Positions 1 through 6,942 of a stretch of DNA of 12,417 nt are shown piece by piece. The translations under genes were made by a program, and so were the position numbers. The number at the start of each line of letters is the position of its first letter. The first letter of the stretch is position 1. The notes beneath the pieces were generated by a model. That model had not been told where the DNA came from and did no database searches. It was given only the letters and a program-made list of their open reading frames with translations. The stretch is from Hyphomicrobiales bacterium (GTDB lineage Bacteria > Pseudomonadota > Alphaproteobacteria > Rhizobiales > Aestuariivirgaceae): NCBI GenBank assembly GCA_020029455.1, contig JAIBJH010000053.1, forward strand, positions 1-12,417. The letters are read 5' to 3'.

Positions 1-233
1 CAGCCTTCGTTCTCAGTGGCGCGCAAGGCAACGCAGCCGATGGCCTCCCCCGTCTCATTCCTTGCGAGGAACAACGCACCGGTGGGCGGCACATATTTGC
101 CGGGCAGGTTCTCAAGCTCAGCACCAAAATTCTGGAAGCAAATGTCCACATCAAGCGCCGCCCAATAGGCGCGAAACAAGCGGCGCACATCTTCGATGTC
201 GCCGGCTCCGCACGCATGGCTGATTGTTATCAT
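1..233 (-). CDS. GNAT family N-acetyltransferase (N-terminal part; continues past the left edge)
   Basis: The visible 77 codons begin MITISHACGAGDIEDVRRLF and read through the window edge with no stop. They match the start of a GNAT acetyltransferase: an N-terminal helix (about residues 10-28), a short loop with a PGKYVPP segment, then the beta strands LFLAR and IGCVALR that lead toward the acetyl-CoA site. The acetyl-CoA loop (Q/RxxGxG/A) lies beyond the edge, so substrate and activity cannot be judged. The ATG sits 7 bp after the stop of the DUF4424 gene, and an AGGAG inside that gene's last codons could serve as ribosome site, although its 13-base spacing is long. The two genes are probably co-transcribed. 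The general family call is fairly safe; the function is unknown. Confidence 0.82.
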   Translation of the reverse strand, partial: MITISHACGAGDIEDVRRLFRAYWAALDVDICFQNFGAELENLPGKYVPPTGALFLARNETGEAIGCVALRATENEG

Positions 234-240
234 CCGGCAG

Positions 241-1242
241 TCACTGCTCCTGGCCCGGTTGATACCACTCCACAATCAGGATGTTGAGATCATCCTTGGG
301 CTCGAAATCTGTCTTCTTCACCTCGAACTGCGTCGGCAAAATTTTCTTCACGCCTTCGGCGCAGAAGCTTACCAGGTTGTCTGGCGTTCCCTTGTCCACC
401 ACCAGCCGGAAATCCTTAATCGGCCCCTTCCAATTGGCGCCGGAAGACAGCACATAGCCGACCCACCATTCGGTGTAGGGCGCGCCCACCTCAACATTGG
501 CCTTTGCTGCCAGCGCCTTGTCGAAGGCAGCAAACCAGCTGTCTTCGATGCAGAACTTCTTGCCGTGTTCCTTGCTCCAATCCTCCTTGCGGAATTCCGG
601 ATTGAGGGTGCCGCCCACGCTGCCGCCGGCAATCGGCTTGTAGCGGTGCTGCACCGAAATGGTCTTGCCCGCCGGAAACACCTGCTTGCGCGTCACTGTC
701 ATGCGAAGCGACCACGTGGACGCATAGAAGGGCTGGCCATCACCGCCCTGATCATTGATCAGGCCTTCATCAAGCAGGGCCTTGCGTTCCGTCTCCGGCA
801 GGGCCGCCACTTTGGCGCTGAAACCTTGGGCATCATCAGATGCGTTAAGCGGCAGCCCTAACGCCATGATCCTTTTGGTTATGTCGCTGCCTTCGGCGAA
901 AGCCTGCTCCACCACCTCATAGGCAATGGGCTGTCCGTCCACGACCGTCTGGAACGCAAGCTCCTTCTTCATGTCATGGAAATAGCCCTCGCCATTCTCG
1001 TCATAGACCTGGTCCGGTAGCGGGAAGGCAACAAGTGTCTCGATATCCTTGTCCGTGGTGTTGGTGAACTTATAGTCCACCCGCACTTCGTCCTTCGAGA
1101 TGTAGAGATCTTCGCTGTCGAGCGAAATCGCGTCCGTTACCTTGAGTGTCAGGCCGCCGATGGCGATCTCCGCCATGCTGTCATTGGCGGCTGCCGGGCC
1201 GAACCACCCGAAGAACACTAGAATCGCAAAAACAAACCGCAT
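241..1242 (-). CDS. Secreted DUF4424 domain-containing protein
   Basis: A 333-residue protein with a clear Sec signal peptide: a hydrophobic core at residues 3-15, then an AAA|ND site giving likely cleavage after residue 19. The mature part starts with a beta-rich segment (SMAEIAIGGLTLK, then a strand of the type DEVRVDYKFTNTTDKD) typical of the DUF4424 family. It is mostly predicted beta structure, with conserved aromatic blocks such as FPLPDQVY and WSLRMTVTRKQVFPAG, so it is probably a periplasmic protein. No enzymatic motif is visible and I assign no function. The start is well supported: an AAGGAGGT Shine-Dalgarno sequence lies just upstream of the ATG, and the signal peptide begins there. 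A promoter-like sequence precedes the gene, which separates it from the ABC exporter genes upstream. The downstream acetyltransferase follows after 7 bp. Confidence 0.85.
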   Translation of the reverse strand: MRFVFAILVFFGWFGPAAANDSMAEIAIGGLTLKVTDAISLDSEDLYISKDEVRVDYKFTNTTDKDIETLVAFPLPDQVYDENGEGYFHDMKKELAFQTVVDGQPIAYEVVEQAFAEGSDITKRIMALGLPLNASDDAQGFSAKVAALPETERKALLDEGLINDQGGDGQPFYASTWSLRMTVTRKQVFPAGKTISVQHRYKPIAGGSVGGTLNPEFRKEDWSKEHGKKFCIEDSWFAAFDKALAAKANVEVGAPYTEWWVGYVLSSGANWKGPIKDFRLVVDKGTPDNLVSFCAEGVKKILPTQFEVKKTDFEPKDDLNILIVEWYQPGQEQ

Positions 1243-1262
1243 AGGAACCTCCTTGGAAAAGA

Positions 1263-1291
1263 TACCTAGTATATCTCCATCAGTTTGTCAA
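1263..1291 (-). promoter_or_regulatory. Promoter-like sequence for the DUF4424/GNAT unit
   Basis: On the minus strand a perfect -35 TTGACA (1291-1286) is followed by a 17-base spacer and TAGGTA (1268-1263), a weak -10. A better -10 by sequence, TATACT (1273-1268), overlaps it but is only 12 bases from TTGACA. The element starts directly after the permease stop codon and ends about 20 bases before the DUF4424 ATG, as expected of a promoter for that gene. It is supported by motif match and position only. Confidence 0.45.
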
Positions 1292-1295
1292 GGAA

Positions 1296-2057
1296 TTAAT
1301 TCTTTAAACGGTAGCCTGTCTTAAAAATCCAGGTGACGATCCCCAGGCAAAGGACCAGGAAAAGCCCCGTCGCGCCCAGACTCCAGGCTATGTTGACGTC
1401 TGCCACCTCATTGAAACTCCAGCGGAATCCACTGACGAGATAGACCACCGGGTTGAACAGTGACAGCGTATGCCAGAAGGGCGGCAATACTTTGATGGAA
1501 TAAAAGCTTCCCCCCAGGAAAGTCAGCGGCGTGATGATCAGCAGCGGAATAATCTGCAACTTTTCAAACCCGTCGGCCCACAGCCCGATAATGAATCCCA
1601 AAAGACTGAATGTTATCGCCGTCAGCAGCAGAAAGGCGATCATCCAGAAGGGATGGCGGATTTCCAGCGGTACAAAGAACCAGCTCGTCGCCAGAATGAC
1701 CAATCCGATGATGATCGACTTCGCTGCCGCCGCTCCGACAAAACCCACAATCATTTCTAGTGCCGAAATAGGCGCCGCAAGATATTCATAGATAGTGCCG
1801 GAAAAGCGCGGGAAATAAATGCCGAAACTCGCGTTCGAAACGGATTGTGTGAGAAGCGCCAGCATGATGAGACCAGGCACAATGAAGGCGCCATAGGAAA
1901 TGCCCTCGATATGGTTGATCTGCTTGCCGATCGCAGCGCCGAACACCACGAAATAGAGAACCGTGGAGATCACTGGCGAAATAAGGCTCTGCCCGATGGT
2001 GCGGAAGAACCGGTTCATTTCCGCCATGAATATGGTTTGTGCTGATAGCCAGTTCAT
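1296..2057 (-). CDS. ABC-2 type transporter permease (YadH-like)
   Basis: A 253-residue membrane protein with six predicted transmembrane segments (roughly residues 22-44, 55-77, 103-128, 138-160, 168-187 and 223-246). This is the standard ABC2_membrane layout. Features of the family are the N-terminal amphipathic stretch before TM1, the PRFSGTIYEYLAAP segment in the cytoplasmic coupling-helix region, and the FNPVVYLVSGFRW block before the last helix. It resembles E. coli YadH and polysaccharide/drug exporters of the same class. Its ATG overlaps the stop of the ATPase gene by 4 bp (ATGA at 2054-2057), so the two are translationally coupled and very likely form one exporter (two permeases plus two ATPases in the inner membrane). 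The substrate cannot be told from sequence. Confidence 0.92.
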   Translation of the reverse strand: MNWLSAQTIFMAEMNRFFRTIGQSLISPVISTVLYFVVFGAAIGKQINHIEGISYGAFIVPGLIMLALLTQSVSNASFGIYFPRFSGTIYEYLAAPISALEMIVGFVGAAAAKSIIIGLVILATSWFFVPLEIRHPFWMIAFLLLTAITFSLLGFIIGLWADGFEKLQIIPLLIITPLTFLGGSFYSIKVLPPFWHTLSLFNPVVYLVSGFRWSFNEVADVNIAWSLGATGLFLVLCLGIVTWIFKTGYRLKN

Positions 2058-2974
2058 TGCTTCACCAGCCCCAAGAAAATGTCCTCAAGAGAGGATTGCT
2101 CCGTGTGCAGATCATTGAAGGTTACATTCGCCTTCGCAAGGTCAGCGAGCAGTTTGGCAATACTGTCTTTGCTCGAGCGCACGTCATAGGAGTAATGCAA
2201 CTCCCTGCCTCCGTCGAGGAGTGCAAGGCCGTTGCGCGCCAGCGCCTTCGGAAGTTTCGCAAGCGGCTTTGCCAATTCCAGCGTCAAACGCTTCTGGCCC
2301 ATCTTGCGCATCAGCGCCTTCTTGTCCTCAATCAGGATGAGTTTGCCCTGGTTGATCACGCCGACCCGGTCCGCCAGGTCTTCCGCTTCTTCGATGTAGT
2401 GCGTGGTGAGAATGATGGTGACGCCCGTGTCTCGCAATGCTCGCACCACATTCCAAAGGTCCTGTCGCAGCGCCACGTCAACACCCGCCGTCGGTTCATC
2501 GAGAAACAGAATGCGTGGCTCATGGGCCAGCGCCTTGGCGATGAGAAGCCGGCGCTTCATGCCGCCGGACAGCGCCATGATCTTCTGGTCCTTCTTGTCC
2601 CACAGAGAAAGCTTCTTGAGCAGTTCCTCAAGATAAGCCGCATTCGTTTCCCGGCCATAGAGGTTGCGGCTGAAGGCTACCGTGTCCCACACCGTCTCGA
2701 AGATTGAGAGATGTAGTTCTTGCGGCACAAGCCCGATGAGCTTCCTCGCCGCCCGGAAATCAGTCACATTGTCGTGGCCGTCGACAGTGACGCTGCCCGA
2801 CGATTTGGTGACAATCCCACAGATGATGCTGATCAGCGTCGTCTTGCCAGCGCCATTGGGCCCGAGCAGCGCCAGGATTTCACCCCTCTCGATCTCAAGG
2901 CTCACATCATCGAGCGCCTTAAGGCCGGAGGCATAGGTCTTTGAAAGGTTTTGGACGGATATGACGGACGGCAT
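2054..2974 (-). CDS. ABC transporter ATP-binding protein (YadG-like)
   Basis: A 306-residue ATPase of the ABC-2 exporter class that powers the permease encoded next to it. With the ATG at 2974 as residue 1, all nucleotide-binding motifs are present: Walker A GPNGAGKT (38-45), Q-loop Q85, signature LSGGM (135-139), Walker B ILFLDE (155-160), D-loop AGVD (163-166) and H-loop H192. About 100 residues follow the ATPase core, ending in a SSLEDIFLGL segment common to DrrA/YadG-type exporters. I chose the ATG over an in-frame TTG 12 codons upstream (3010) because family members start close to the first beta strand (ISVQNLSKTY) and the extra residues look like read-through of the spacer. The Shine-Dalgarno site is weak (AGGGG, very close). 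The gene lies 42 bp after uup and is probably in the prs-uup operon. Confidence 0.93.
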   Translation of the reverse strand: MPSVISVQNLSKTYASGLKALDDVSLEIERGEILALLGPNGAGKTTLISIICGIVTKSSGSVTVDGHDNVTDFRAARKLIGLVPQELHLSIFETVWDTVAFSRNLYGRETNAAYLEELLKKLSLWDKKDQKIMALSGGMKRRLLIAKALAHEPRILFLDEPTAGVDVALRQDLWNVVRALRDTGVTIILTTHYIEEAEDLADRVGVINQGKLILIEDKKALMRKMGQKRLTLELAKPLAKLPKALARNGLALLDGGRELHYSYDVRSSKDSIAKLLADLAKANVTFNDLHTEQSSLEDIFLGLVKQ

Positions 2975-3016
2975 GGCCCCTATAGGTAGCAGCGGTCGGC
3001 GCAATTGCAAGCCCGG

Positions 3017-4819
3017 TCAGGCAAGACTTTCTCGCAAAATTTCCAGTTCCAGCCATTGTTCTTCTGCTGCTGACAGTTCCTGGGCAGCCTCGGCATGGCG
3101 CAAGCTGACCTTTTCAAACGCCTTGGGATCGCGGATAAAAAGCCCGGCATCTGCCAACCGCCCTTCGAGCGCAGCGAGCTCTGCGCGCAGGGCTTCCATG
3201 CGGTCTGGCAATGTCTCAAGCGCATGTTTCTCCTTGAAGGAGAGCTTTTGCTTGGATCGCGTCACCGGCTCTTCCGTTTGCATCTCGCGCTTCTCGCGCG
3301 GCTGAGCCTTCGCCATTTTCAACGTAACACCCTCGCCACGCTGCGCCACCATGTCGGAATAGCCGCCGGCATATTCCGTCCATTTACCTTCCCCCTCATG
3401 CATCAGCACCGAACTTGCCACTCGGTCGAGGAAATCGCGGTCGTGGGAGACAACGATCACCGTGCCCCCATAGTCGGCCAGCATCTCCTGCAGCAGATCC
3501 AGTGTTTCGAGATCAAGATCGTTGGTCGGCTCATCCAGGATTAGCAAATTGGAGGGCCGCGCCAGTTCCCGCGCCAAGATCAATCGCGCCCGTTCGCCGC
3601 CTGAAAGCACCGAGACGGGCGTCCTCGCCTGCTCGGGCCGGAAGAGAAAATCCTTCATGTAGGTCATCACATGCCGCGTCTCGCCATTGATGCTGACCGA
3701 CGATCCGCGCCCGCCAGTGATCACGTCCGCAACCGTGTCATCATCCTTCAGGCTGTCACGGTTCTGGTCCAGAGTCACGATCTGCAAATTGGTGCCAAGC
3801 TTGATCATTCCTTCATCAGGCTCAAGCGCGCCCGTGAGAAGACGGATCAGTGTCGTCTTGCCCGCACCATTCGGCCCGACAATCGCCAGCCGGTTGCCGC
3901 GCAACACGAGAAGGTCAAGGCCACGCACGATCTTGCGTTCGCTAAAGGATTTGGTGAGTCCCTCCGCCTCGATCACCAGCTTGCCGGAAAGATCGCCCTT
4001 GGATGCTGCAAGCCGTACCCGGCCCTGCTGGCCCACATAGCCTTTCTGCTGCTTACGCAAATTGGCGAGCAAATCCACCCGCCGCATGTTGCGCTTGCGC
4101 CTGGCCGTTACGCCATAGCGCATCCAATGTTCTTCTGTAGCAATGCGCTGGGCAAGAAGCGCCTGCTCCGTTTCTTCTTCCTCTAACAATTTGTCGCGCC
4201 ATAATTCAAATTCGGCAAAGCCCTGTTCCAGCCACCGCGCTTCCCCCCTGTCCATCCACACTGTTCGGTTCGAGAGGTTTTGCAGGAAGCGCCGGTCATG
4301 GCTGATCACGATCATCGCCGCACGCGACTGCATTAGCTCCGCTTCGAGCCATTCAATGGCCGGAAGGTCGAGATGATTCGTCGGCTCATCTAGCAGCAGC
4401 ACGTCAGGGTCAGCAGCCAAGGCCCGCGCCAACGCCGCACGCCGCGCCTCACCGCCTGACAATGTGGCCGTCGCCTTCTCTGGCTCCAGCCCCAGTTCCC
4501 GCAGATAGTGCTGCATCCGGTGAACCTCGGCGGTGGGCGGCAGGCCCGCCTCGACATAGCGACCGACAGTTGCATGCGAACCAAAATCCGCCTCCTGCGG
4601 CAGATAGTGGATCAATGTGCCAGGCTGCACAAAGCGCTCGCCACTTTCCGGTTCCAGCAATCCTGCTGCAATCTTCAACAATGTGGATTTGCCGGAGCCA
4701 TTGCGCCCAACCAGTGCAATCCTCTCGTCATCGGCCAGAGCAAGTTCCGTTCCATCCAGCAGCGGCGCGGTGCCGAAACGCAGATGGATGTCTTTGAGGG
4801 AGAGAAGAAGACGGGCCAT
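3017..4819 (-). CDS. uup: Uup-type ABC-F family ATPase
   Basis: A 600-residue soluble protein with two ABC domains and no membrane segment. Domain 1 has Walker A GRNGSGKS (38-45), LSGGE (120-124) and Walker B with DEPTNHLD (144-151). A charged linker with EEEETEQ and RRKRNMRR (about 210-280) is the ABC-F interdomain P-site region. Domain 2 has GPNGAGKT (315-322), LSGGE (405-409) and DEPTNDLD (429-436). A basic segment (about 500-530) leads to a helical coiled coil (about 530-598), the C-terminal domain of Uup, which in E. coli binds DNA. ABC-F proteins act on ribosomes; Uup is also linked to precise excision of transposons and to replication or recombination intermediates. Length is close to E. 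coli Uup. The ATG lies 7 bp after the prs stop with a poor ribosome site, suggesting coupling to prs. An older label would be an ABC transporter ATPase, but the domain layout argues against transport. Confidence 0.92.
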   Translation of the reverse strand: MARLLLSLKDIHLRFGTAPLLDGTELALADDERIALVGRNGSGKSTLLKIAAGLLEPESGERFVQPGTLIHYLPQEADFGSHATVGRYVEAGLPPTAEVHRMQHYLRELGLEPEKATATLSGGEARRAALARALAADPDVLLLDEPTNHLDLPAIEWLEAELMQSRAAMIVISHDRRFLQNLSNRTVWMDRGEARWLEQGFAEFELWRDKLLEEEETEQALLAQRIATEEHWMRYGVTARRKRNMRRVDLLANLRKQQKGYVGQQGRVRLAASKGDLSGKLVIEAEGLTKSFSERKIVRGLDLLVLRGNRLAIVGPNGAGKTTLIRLLTGALEPDEGMIKLGTNLQIVTLDQNRDSLKDDDTVADVITGGRGSSVSINGETRHVMTYMKDFLFRPEQARTPVSVLSGGERARLILARELARPSNLLILDEPTNDLDLETLDLLQEMLADYGGTVIVVSHDRDFLDRVASSVLMHEGEGKWTEYAGGYSDMVAQRGEGVTLKMAKAQPREKREMQTEEPVTRSKQKLSFKEKHALETLPDRMEALRAELAALEGRLADAGLFIRDPKAFEKVSLRHAEAAQELSAAEEQWLELEILRESLA

Positions 4820-4826
4820 TGCGGCC

Positions 4827-5762
4827 CTATTCGAAGAGGCTCGACACGCTCTCTTCGCGCGAAGTGCGGCCGATGGCCTCGCCGATCAGCGGCGCAATAG
4901 GAATGACGCGGATGTTGCGTGCCACCTTCACCGCTTCTGTCGGCTGGATCGAGTCAGTAATGACGAGATTCTTGAGCTTCGACGATGTGATCCGCGACAC
5001 CGCACCGCCGGAGAATACGCCATGAGTGATATAGGCCGACACGTCTTTCGCACCCTCTTCCAAGAGCGCCTCAGCCGCATTCACCAGCGTACCGCCCGAA
5101 TCCACGATGTCATCAATGAGAATGCAGGACTTGCCCTTGATCTCACCGATAATGTTCATGACTTCGCTTTCGCCCGCTCGCTCACGCCGCTTGTCAACGA
5201 TGGCCAGCGGGCAATCGAGACGCTTGGCAAGCGCCCGGGCACGCACCACGCCACCCACATCTGGTGAAACAATGACAGTATTGGCGACATCATTGTGCTG
5301 CCTGATGTCGCGCACGAAGACTGGGCCTGCGAAAAGATTGTCAGTCGGAATATCGAAGAAGCCCTGGATCTGCCCGGCATGGAGATCCGTGGTGAGCACG
5401 CGGTCCGCGCCCGCATGGGTGATGAGGTTGGCAACGAGCTTGGCAGAGATCGGTGTGCGCGATCCCGACTTCCGGTCTTGGCGGGCATAACCGAAATAAG
5501 GAATGACCGCGGTAATACGCTTGGCGGAGGCACGGCGCAGTGCGTCCGTGATGATGAGCAGTTCCATCAGGTGGTCATTGGCGGGGAAGCTCGTCGATTG
5601 AACAACGAACATGTCCTGTCCACGCACATTTTCCTGGATCTCGACGAAGATCTCCATGTCGTTGAATCGTTTGACGACAGCCAGAGTGAGCGGCGTCTGC
5701 AGATAGCCGCCAATGGCCTCGGCGAGTGGCCGGTTGCTATTGCCGGAGATGATTTTCATCAT
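4827..5762 (-). CDS. prs: Ribose-phosphate pyrophosphokinase (PRPP synthetase)
   Basis: The 311-residue protein makes PRPP from ribose 5-phosphate and ATP in the cytoplasm, feeding purine, pyrimidine, histidine, tryptophan and NAD synthesis. Diagnostic segments are SGNSNRPLA at the N-terminus, the FNDMEIFVEI strand, the ATP-binding YFGYARQDRK (89-98), the catalytic DLHAGQIQGFF (126-136), VSPDVGG (165-171), the flexible-loop basic residues KRRER (191-195) and the PRPP loop IDDIVDSGGT (216-225). Length and motif order are those of class I bacterial Prs, with no missing catalytic residue. Two consecutive ATGs (5762 and 5759) could start translation; many homologues begin at the second. Neither has a recognisable Shine-Dalgarno sequence. 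A promoter-like sequence lies upstream, and uup follows after 7 bp. Confidence 0.97.
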   Translation of the reverse strand: MMKIISGNSNRPLAEAIGGYLQTPLTLAVVKRFNDMEIFVEIQENVRGQDMFVVQSTSFPANDHLMELLIITDALRRASAKRITAVIPYFGYARQDRKSGSRTPISAKLVANLITHAGADRVLTTDLHAGQIQGFFDIPTDNLFAGPVFVRDIRQHNDVANTVIVSPDVGGVVRARALAKRLDCPLAIVDKRRERAGESEVMNIIGEIKGKSCILIDDIVDSGGTLVNAAEALLEEGAKDVSAYITHGVFSGGAVSRITSSKLKNLVITDSIQPTEAVKVARNIRVIPIAPLIGEAIGRTSREESVSSLFE

Positions 5763-5797
5763 GGGGTCGGGACTCGCGAGGGGCCGGATTGGCGCGG

Positions 5798-5826
5798 TCT
5801 ATAACAACCGTATGACACGCTGCCTA
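5798..5826 (-). promoter_or_regulatory. Promoter-like sequence for prs
   Basis: On the minus strand TAGGCA (5826-5821, 4 of 6 matches to TTGACA) and TATAGA (5803-5798, 4 of 6 matches to TATAAT) are 17 bases apart. A start site near 5791 would give a leader of about 29 bases. That leader has no Shine-Dalgarno sequence and contains a GANTC site (5771-5775). The evidence is motif match and position only. Confidence 0.4.
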
Positions 5827-5833
5827 GGGCCTG

Positions 5834-5870
5834 TCTGCCGCAGTGCACAATTATCGTAAAAAGCGGCAGA
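5834..5870. repeat. Perfect 8-bp inverted repeat TCTGCCGC / GCGGCAGA
   Basis: TCTGCCGC at 5834-5841 is the exact reverse complement of GCGGCAGA at 5863-5870, with a 21-base A/T-rich centre. On the plus strand the second arm is followed by a T-rich stretch (5871-5881). The second arm also pairs with a different partner further right, so the two hairpins exclude each other. It could be an operator or a plus-strand hairpin in the prs/secreted-protein intergenic region. Confidence 0.5.
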
Positions 5871-5900
5871 TTGATTGGTTTTTGAGCCCGCAATCTGCGC
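5858..5900 (-). terminator. Candidate Rho-independent terminator reading on the minus strand
   Basis: On the minus strand GCGCAGATTG (5900-5891) pairs with CAATCTGCCGC (5873-5863), a 10-bp stem with one bulged C and a 17-base loop. Five T residues follow (5862-5858). The T-run lies only on this strand, so the direction is minus. No minus-strand gene ends nearby; the closest is the lipoprotein gene ending at 6301. It may stop read-through of the lgt operon before it reaches prs. The loop is long, which lowers confidence. Confidence 0.4.
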
Positions 5901-5940
5901 AAGATGCAGTTGGGACCAGCGCAATCACATTGTCTGCCGC

Positions 5941-5969
5941 TTGCCTGTGCAACCTCCGCATGTCACTAT
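5941..5969 (+). promoter_or_regulatory. Weak promoter-like sequence for the small secreted protein gene
   Basis: TTGCCT (5941-5946) and CACTAT (5964-5969) are spaced by 17 bases and would place a start site near 5976, just before the G-run used as ribosome site. The -10 matches the consensus poorly. A copy of TGTCTGCCGC (5931-5940), also found at 5832-5841, directly abuts the -35. Confidence 0.28.
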
Positions 5970-5989
5970 GACGTTGTTGGGGGGACATC

Positions 5990-6292
5990 ATGAAGAGCCT
6001 GTTATACGGGTTTCTTGCGGCCACTCTTCTCGCGGGAGTGGTGCTTTCTTCCACTCCGTCCAGAGCGGCACCGGGTGTCCAGCCCTGGAACACGACTTGC
6101 AATAGATTCTATACTCAATGGAAGAAAAAACCTAAGCACAAGGCGTTTGCCGTCGCCACATCAGACTATCAGCAGTCTTGCGGTGCGACTTGGGGCCACC
6201 CATCTGTCGAGGCGGCCAAACGGGAAGCCCTAAAGTGGTGCAGGAAGCAGCCAAATCCTCAAGGGCATTGTGTCATCACAAAAGCTGAGTGA
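5990..6292 (+). CDS. Small secreted four-cysteine protein of unknown function
   Basis: A 100-residue protein with a Sec signal peptide: a basic start, a hydrophobic core (about residues 4-20) and a PSRAA cleavage region near residues 26-27. The mature part of about 73 residues has four cysteines (37, 64, 84, 94), enough for two periplasmic disulfides, and is lysine-rich (KKKPKHK at 45-51). The C-terminal pattern, an AFAVA strand, TWGHPSVEAAKREALKWC, then HC before a short strand, resembles small alphaproteobacterial and DUF4189-like secreted proteins, but I cannot assign a family firmly. The start has a G-rich site (5979-5985) just upstream. The gene stands alone on the plus strand, divergent from prs and convergent with the lipoprotein gene (8 bp apart). 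Third-position GC is about 58% by hand count, against about 70% in proC, with AGA, AGG, CTA and TTA codons, so it may be a later arrival or fast-evolving. Confidence 0.75.
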   Translation: MKSLLYGFLAATLLAGVVLSSTPSRAAPGVQPWNTTCNRFYTQWKKKPKHKAFAVATSDYQQSCGATWGHPSVEAAKREALKWCRKQPNPQGHCVITKAE

Positions 6293-6300
6293 AGAATCCC

Positions 6301-6942
6301 TCACCTGAAACCCTGGATCAACTTGAAGATGCCTTCCGCTGCGGCTTCAGTGGCGTACTGAGCATTCTCACCCCAGCCCTGGTCGAGCGAGCCTGCGGGC
6401 ACCGCATTTTCCTGAACGATCTTGCCCAAAACCTTGCCGTCGGGAGCGGCGACCGTCCACACCAGTTTCACCTTTTGCTCCCCACCATTGGCAGAGCCAA
6501 GCGTCACCTTTCCAGTGATCAGTAGTGCATCGTCACGGCGCCCCGCCAGAACGGGCCAGCCTGCCTCCTTCAACACATTGCGCATCGCCCTGGTCAGTTC
6601 GCTGTTGCCCTTGCCTTTCGCGCCAATGACATTGGGAATTGCGACAGCTTTGATCACCGGCCCCTTTTTCTTGACCTTTGGCAGATCTGACGGGTTCACC
6701 TGTTCCACATCTGCAACTTGCGGTTCCTCAGGCGCTGCCGCCTCGTCTATAGTCGGCCGCGGCAACGGGCCATTAAGCGTCTCAAGATCGAGATCATTGT
6801 CCGCCCCAGGCCCCGCCTGCACCAGCGCCTCCCAAGGCGGCTTGATGGCATCGGCTGTTGATGCTTCGCCTTTTTCGAATGGTAACGGCGGTGCGGCGCA
6901 AGCCGCGAGAAGCAAAACCAAAAACAGCGGCAGGAAGCGCAT
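6301..6942 (-). CDS. Putative outer-envelope lipoprotein, last gene of the lgt operon
   Basis: A 213-residue protein with a short hydrophobic signal and a lipobox LAAC whose cysteine is residue 15, so it should be lipidated by Lgt (encoded in the same operon) and cut by LspA. A proline- and acid-rich low-complexity linker (about residues 16-90) is followed by a globular domain of roughly 120 residues with a GNSELTRAMRNVLKEAGW helix, an ITGKVTLG strand, KLVWTVAAPDGKVLG, a VPAGSLDQGWG block and a C-terminal helix AAAEGIFKLIQGF. I recall similar uncharacterised lipoproteins near pgeF and prs in Rhizobiales, but there is no known function to cite. The ATG overlaps the preceding stop by one base (TGATG); a GTG one codon earlier (6945) is equally possible. 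The gene converges on the small secreted protein gene with only 8 bp between stops. Confidence 0.8.
   Translation of the reverse strand: MRFLPLFLVLLLAACAAPPLPFEKGEASTADAIKPPWEALVQAGPGADNDLDLETLNGPLPRPTIDEAAAPEEPQVADVEQVNPSDLPKVKKKGPVIKAVAIPNVIGAKGKGNSELTRAMRNVLKEAGWPVLAGRRDDALLITGKVTLGSANGGEQKVKLVWTVAAPDGKVLGKIVQENAVPAGSLDQGWGENAQYATEAAAEGIFKLIQGFR

Noticed and set aside
2039..2707. 222-codon plus-strand frame opposite the ABC ATPase gene
   Set aside because: It is an antisense shadow of a gene with all Walker and signature motifs. Similar long antisense frames at 196-861 and 4617-5267 were dropped for the same reason.
2975..3010. Upstream TTG start adding 12 residues to the ABC ATPase
   Set aside because: The extra residues do not match family N-termini and have no ribosome site. 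The ATG at 2974 gives the usual distance to the first beta strand.
2983..3010. TTGCAA-N16-TACCTA as a promoter for the ABC exporter genes
   Set aside because: The -10 matches only two of six consensus bases, and the genes fit better in the prs-uup operon.
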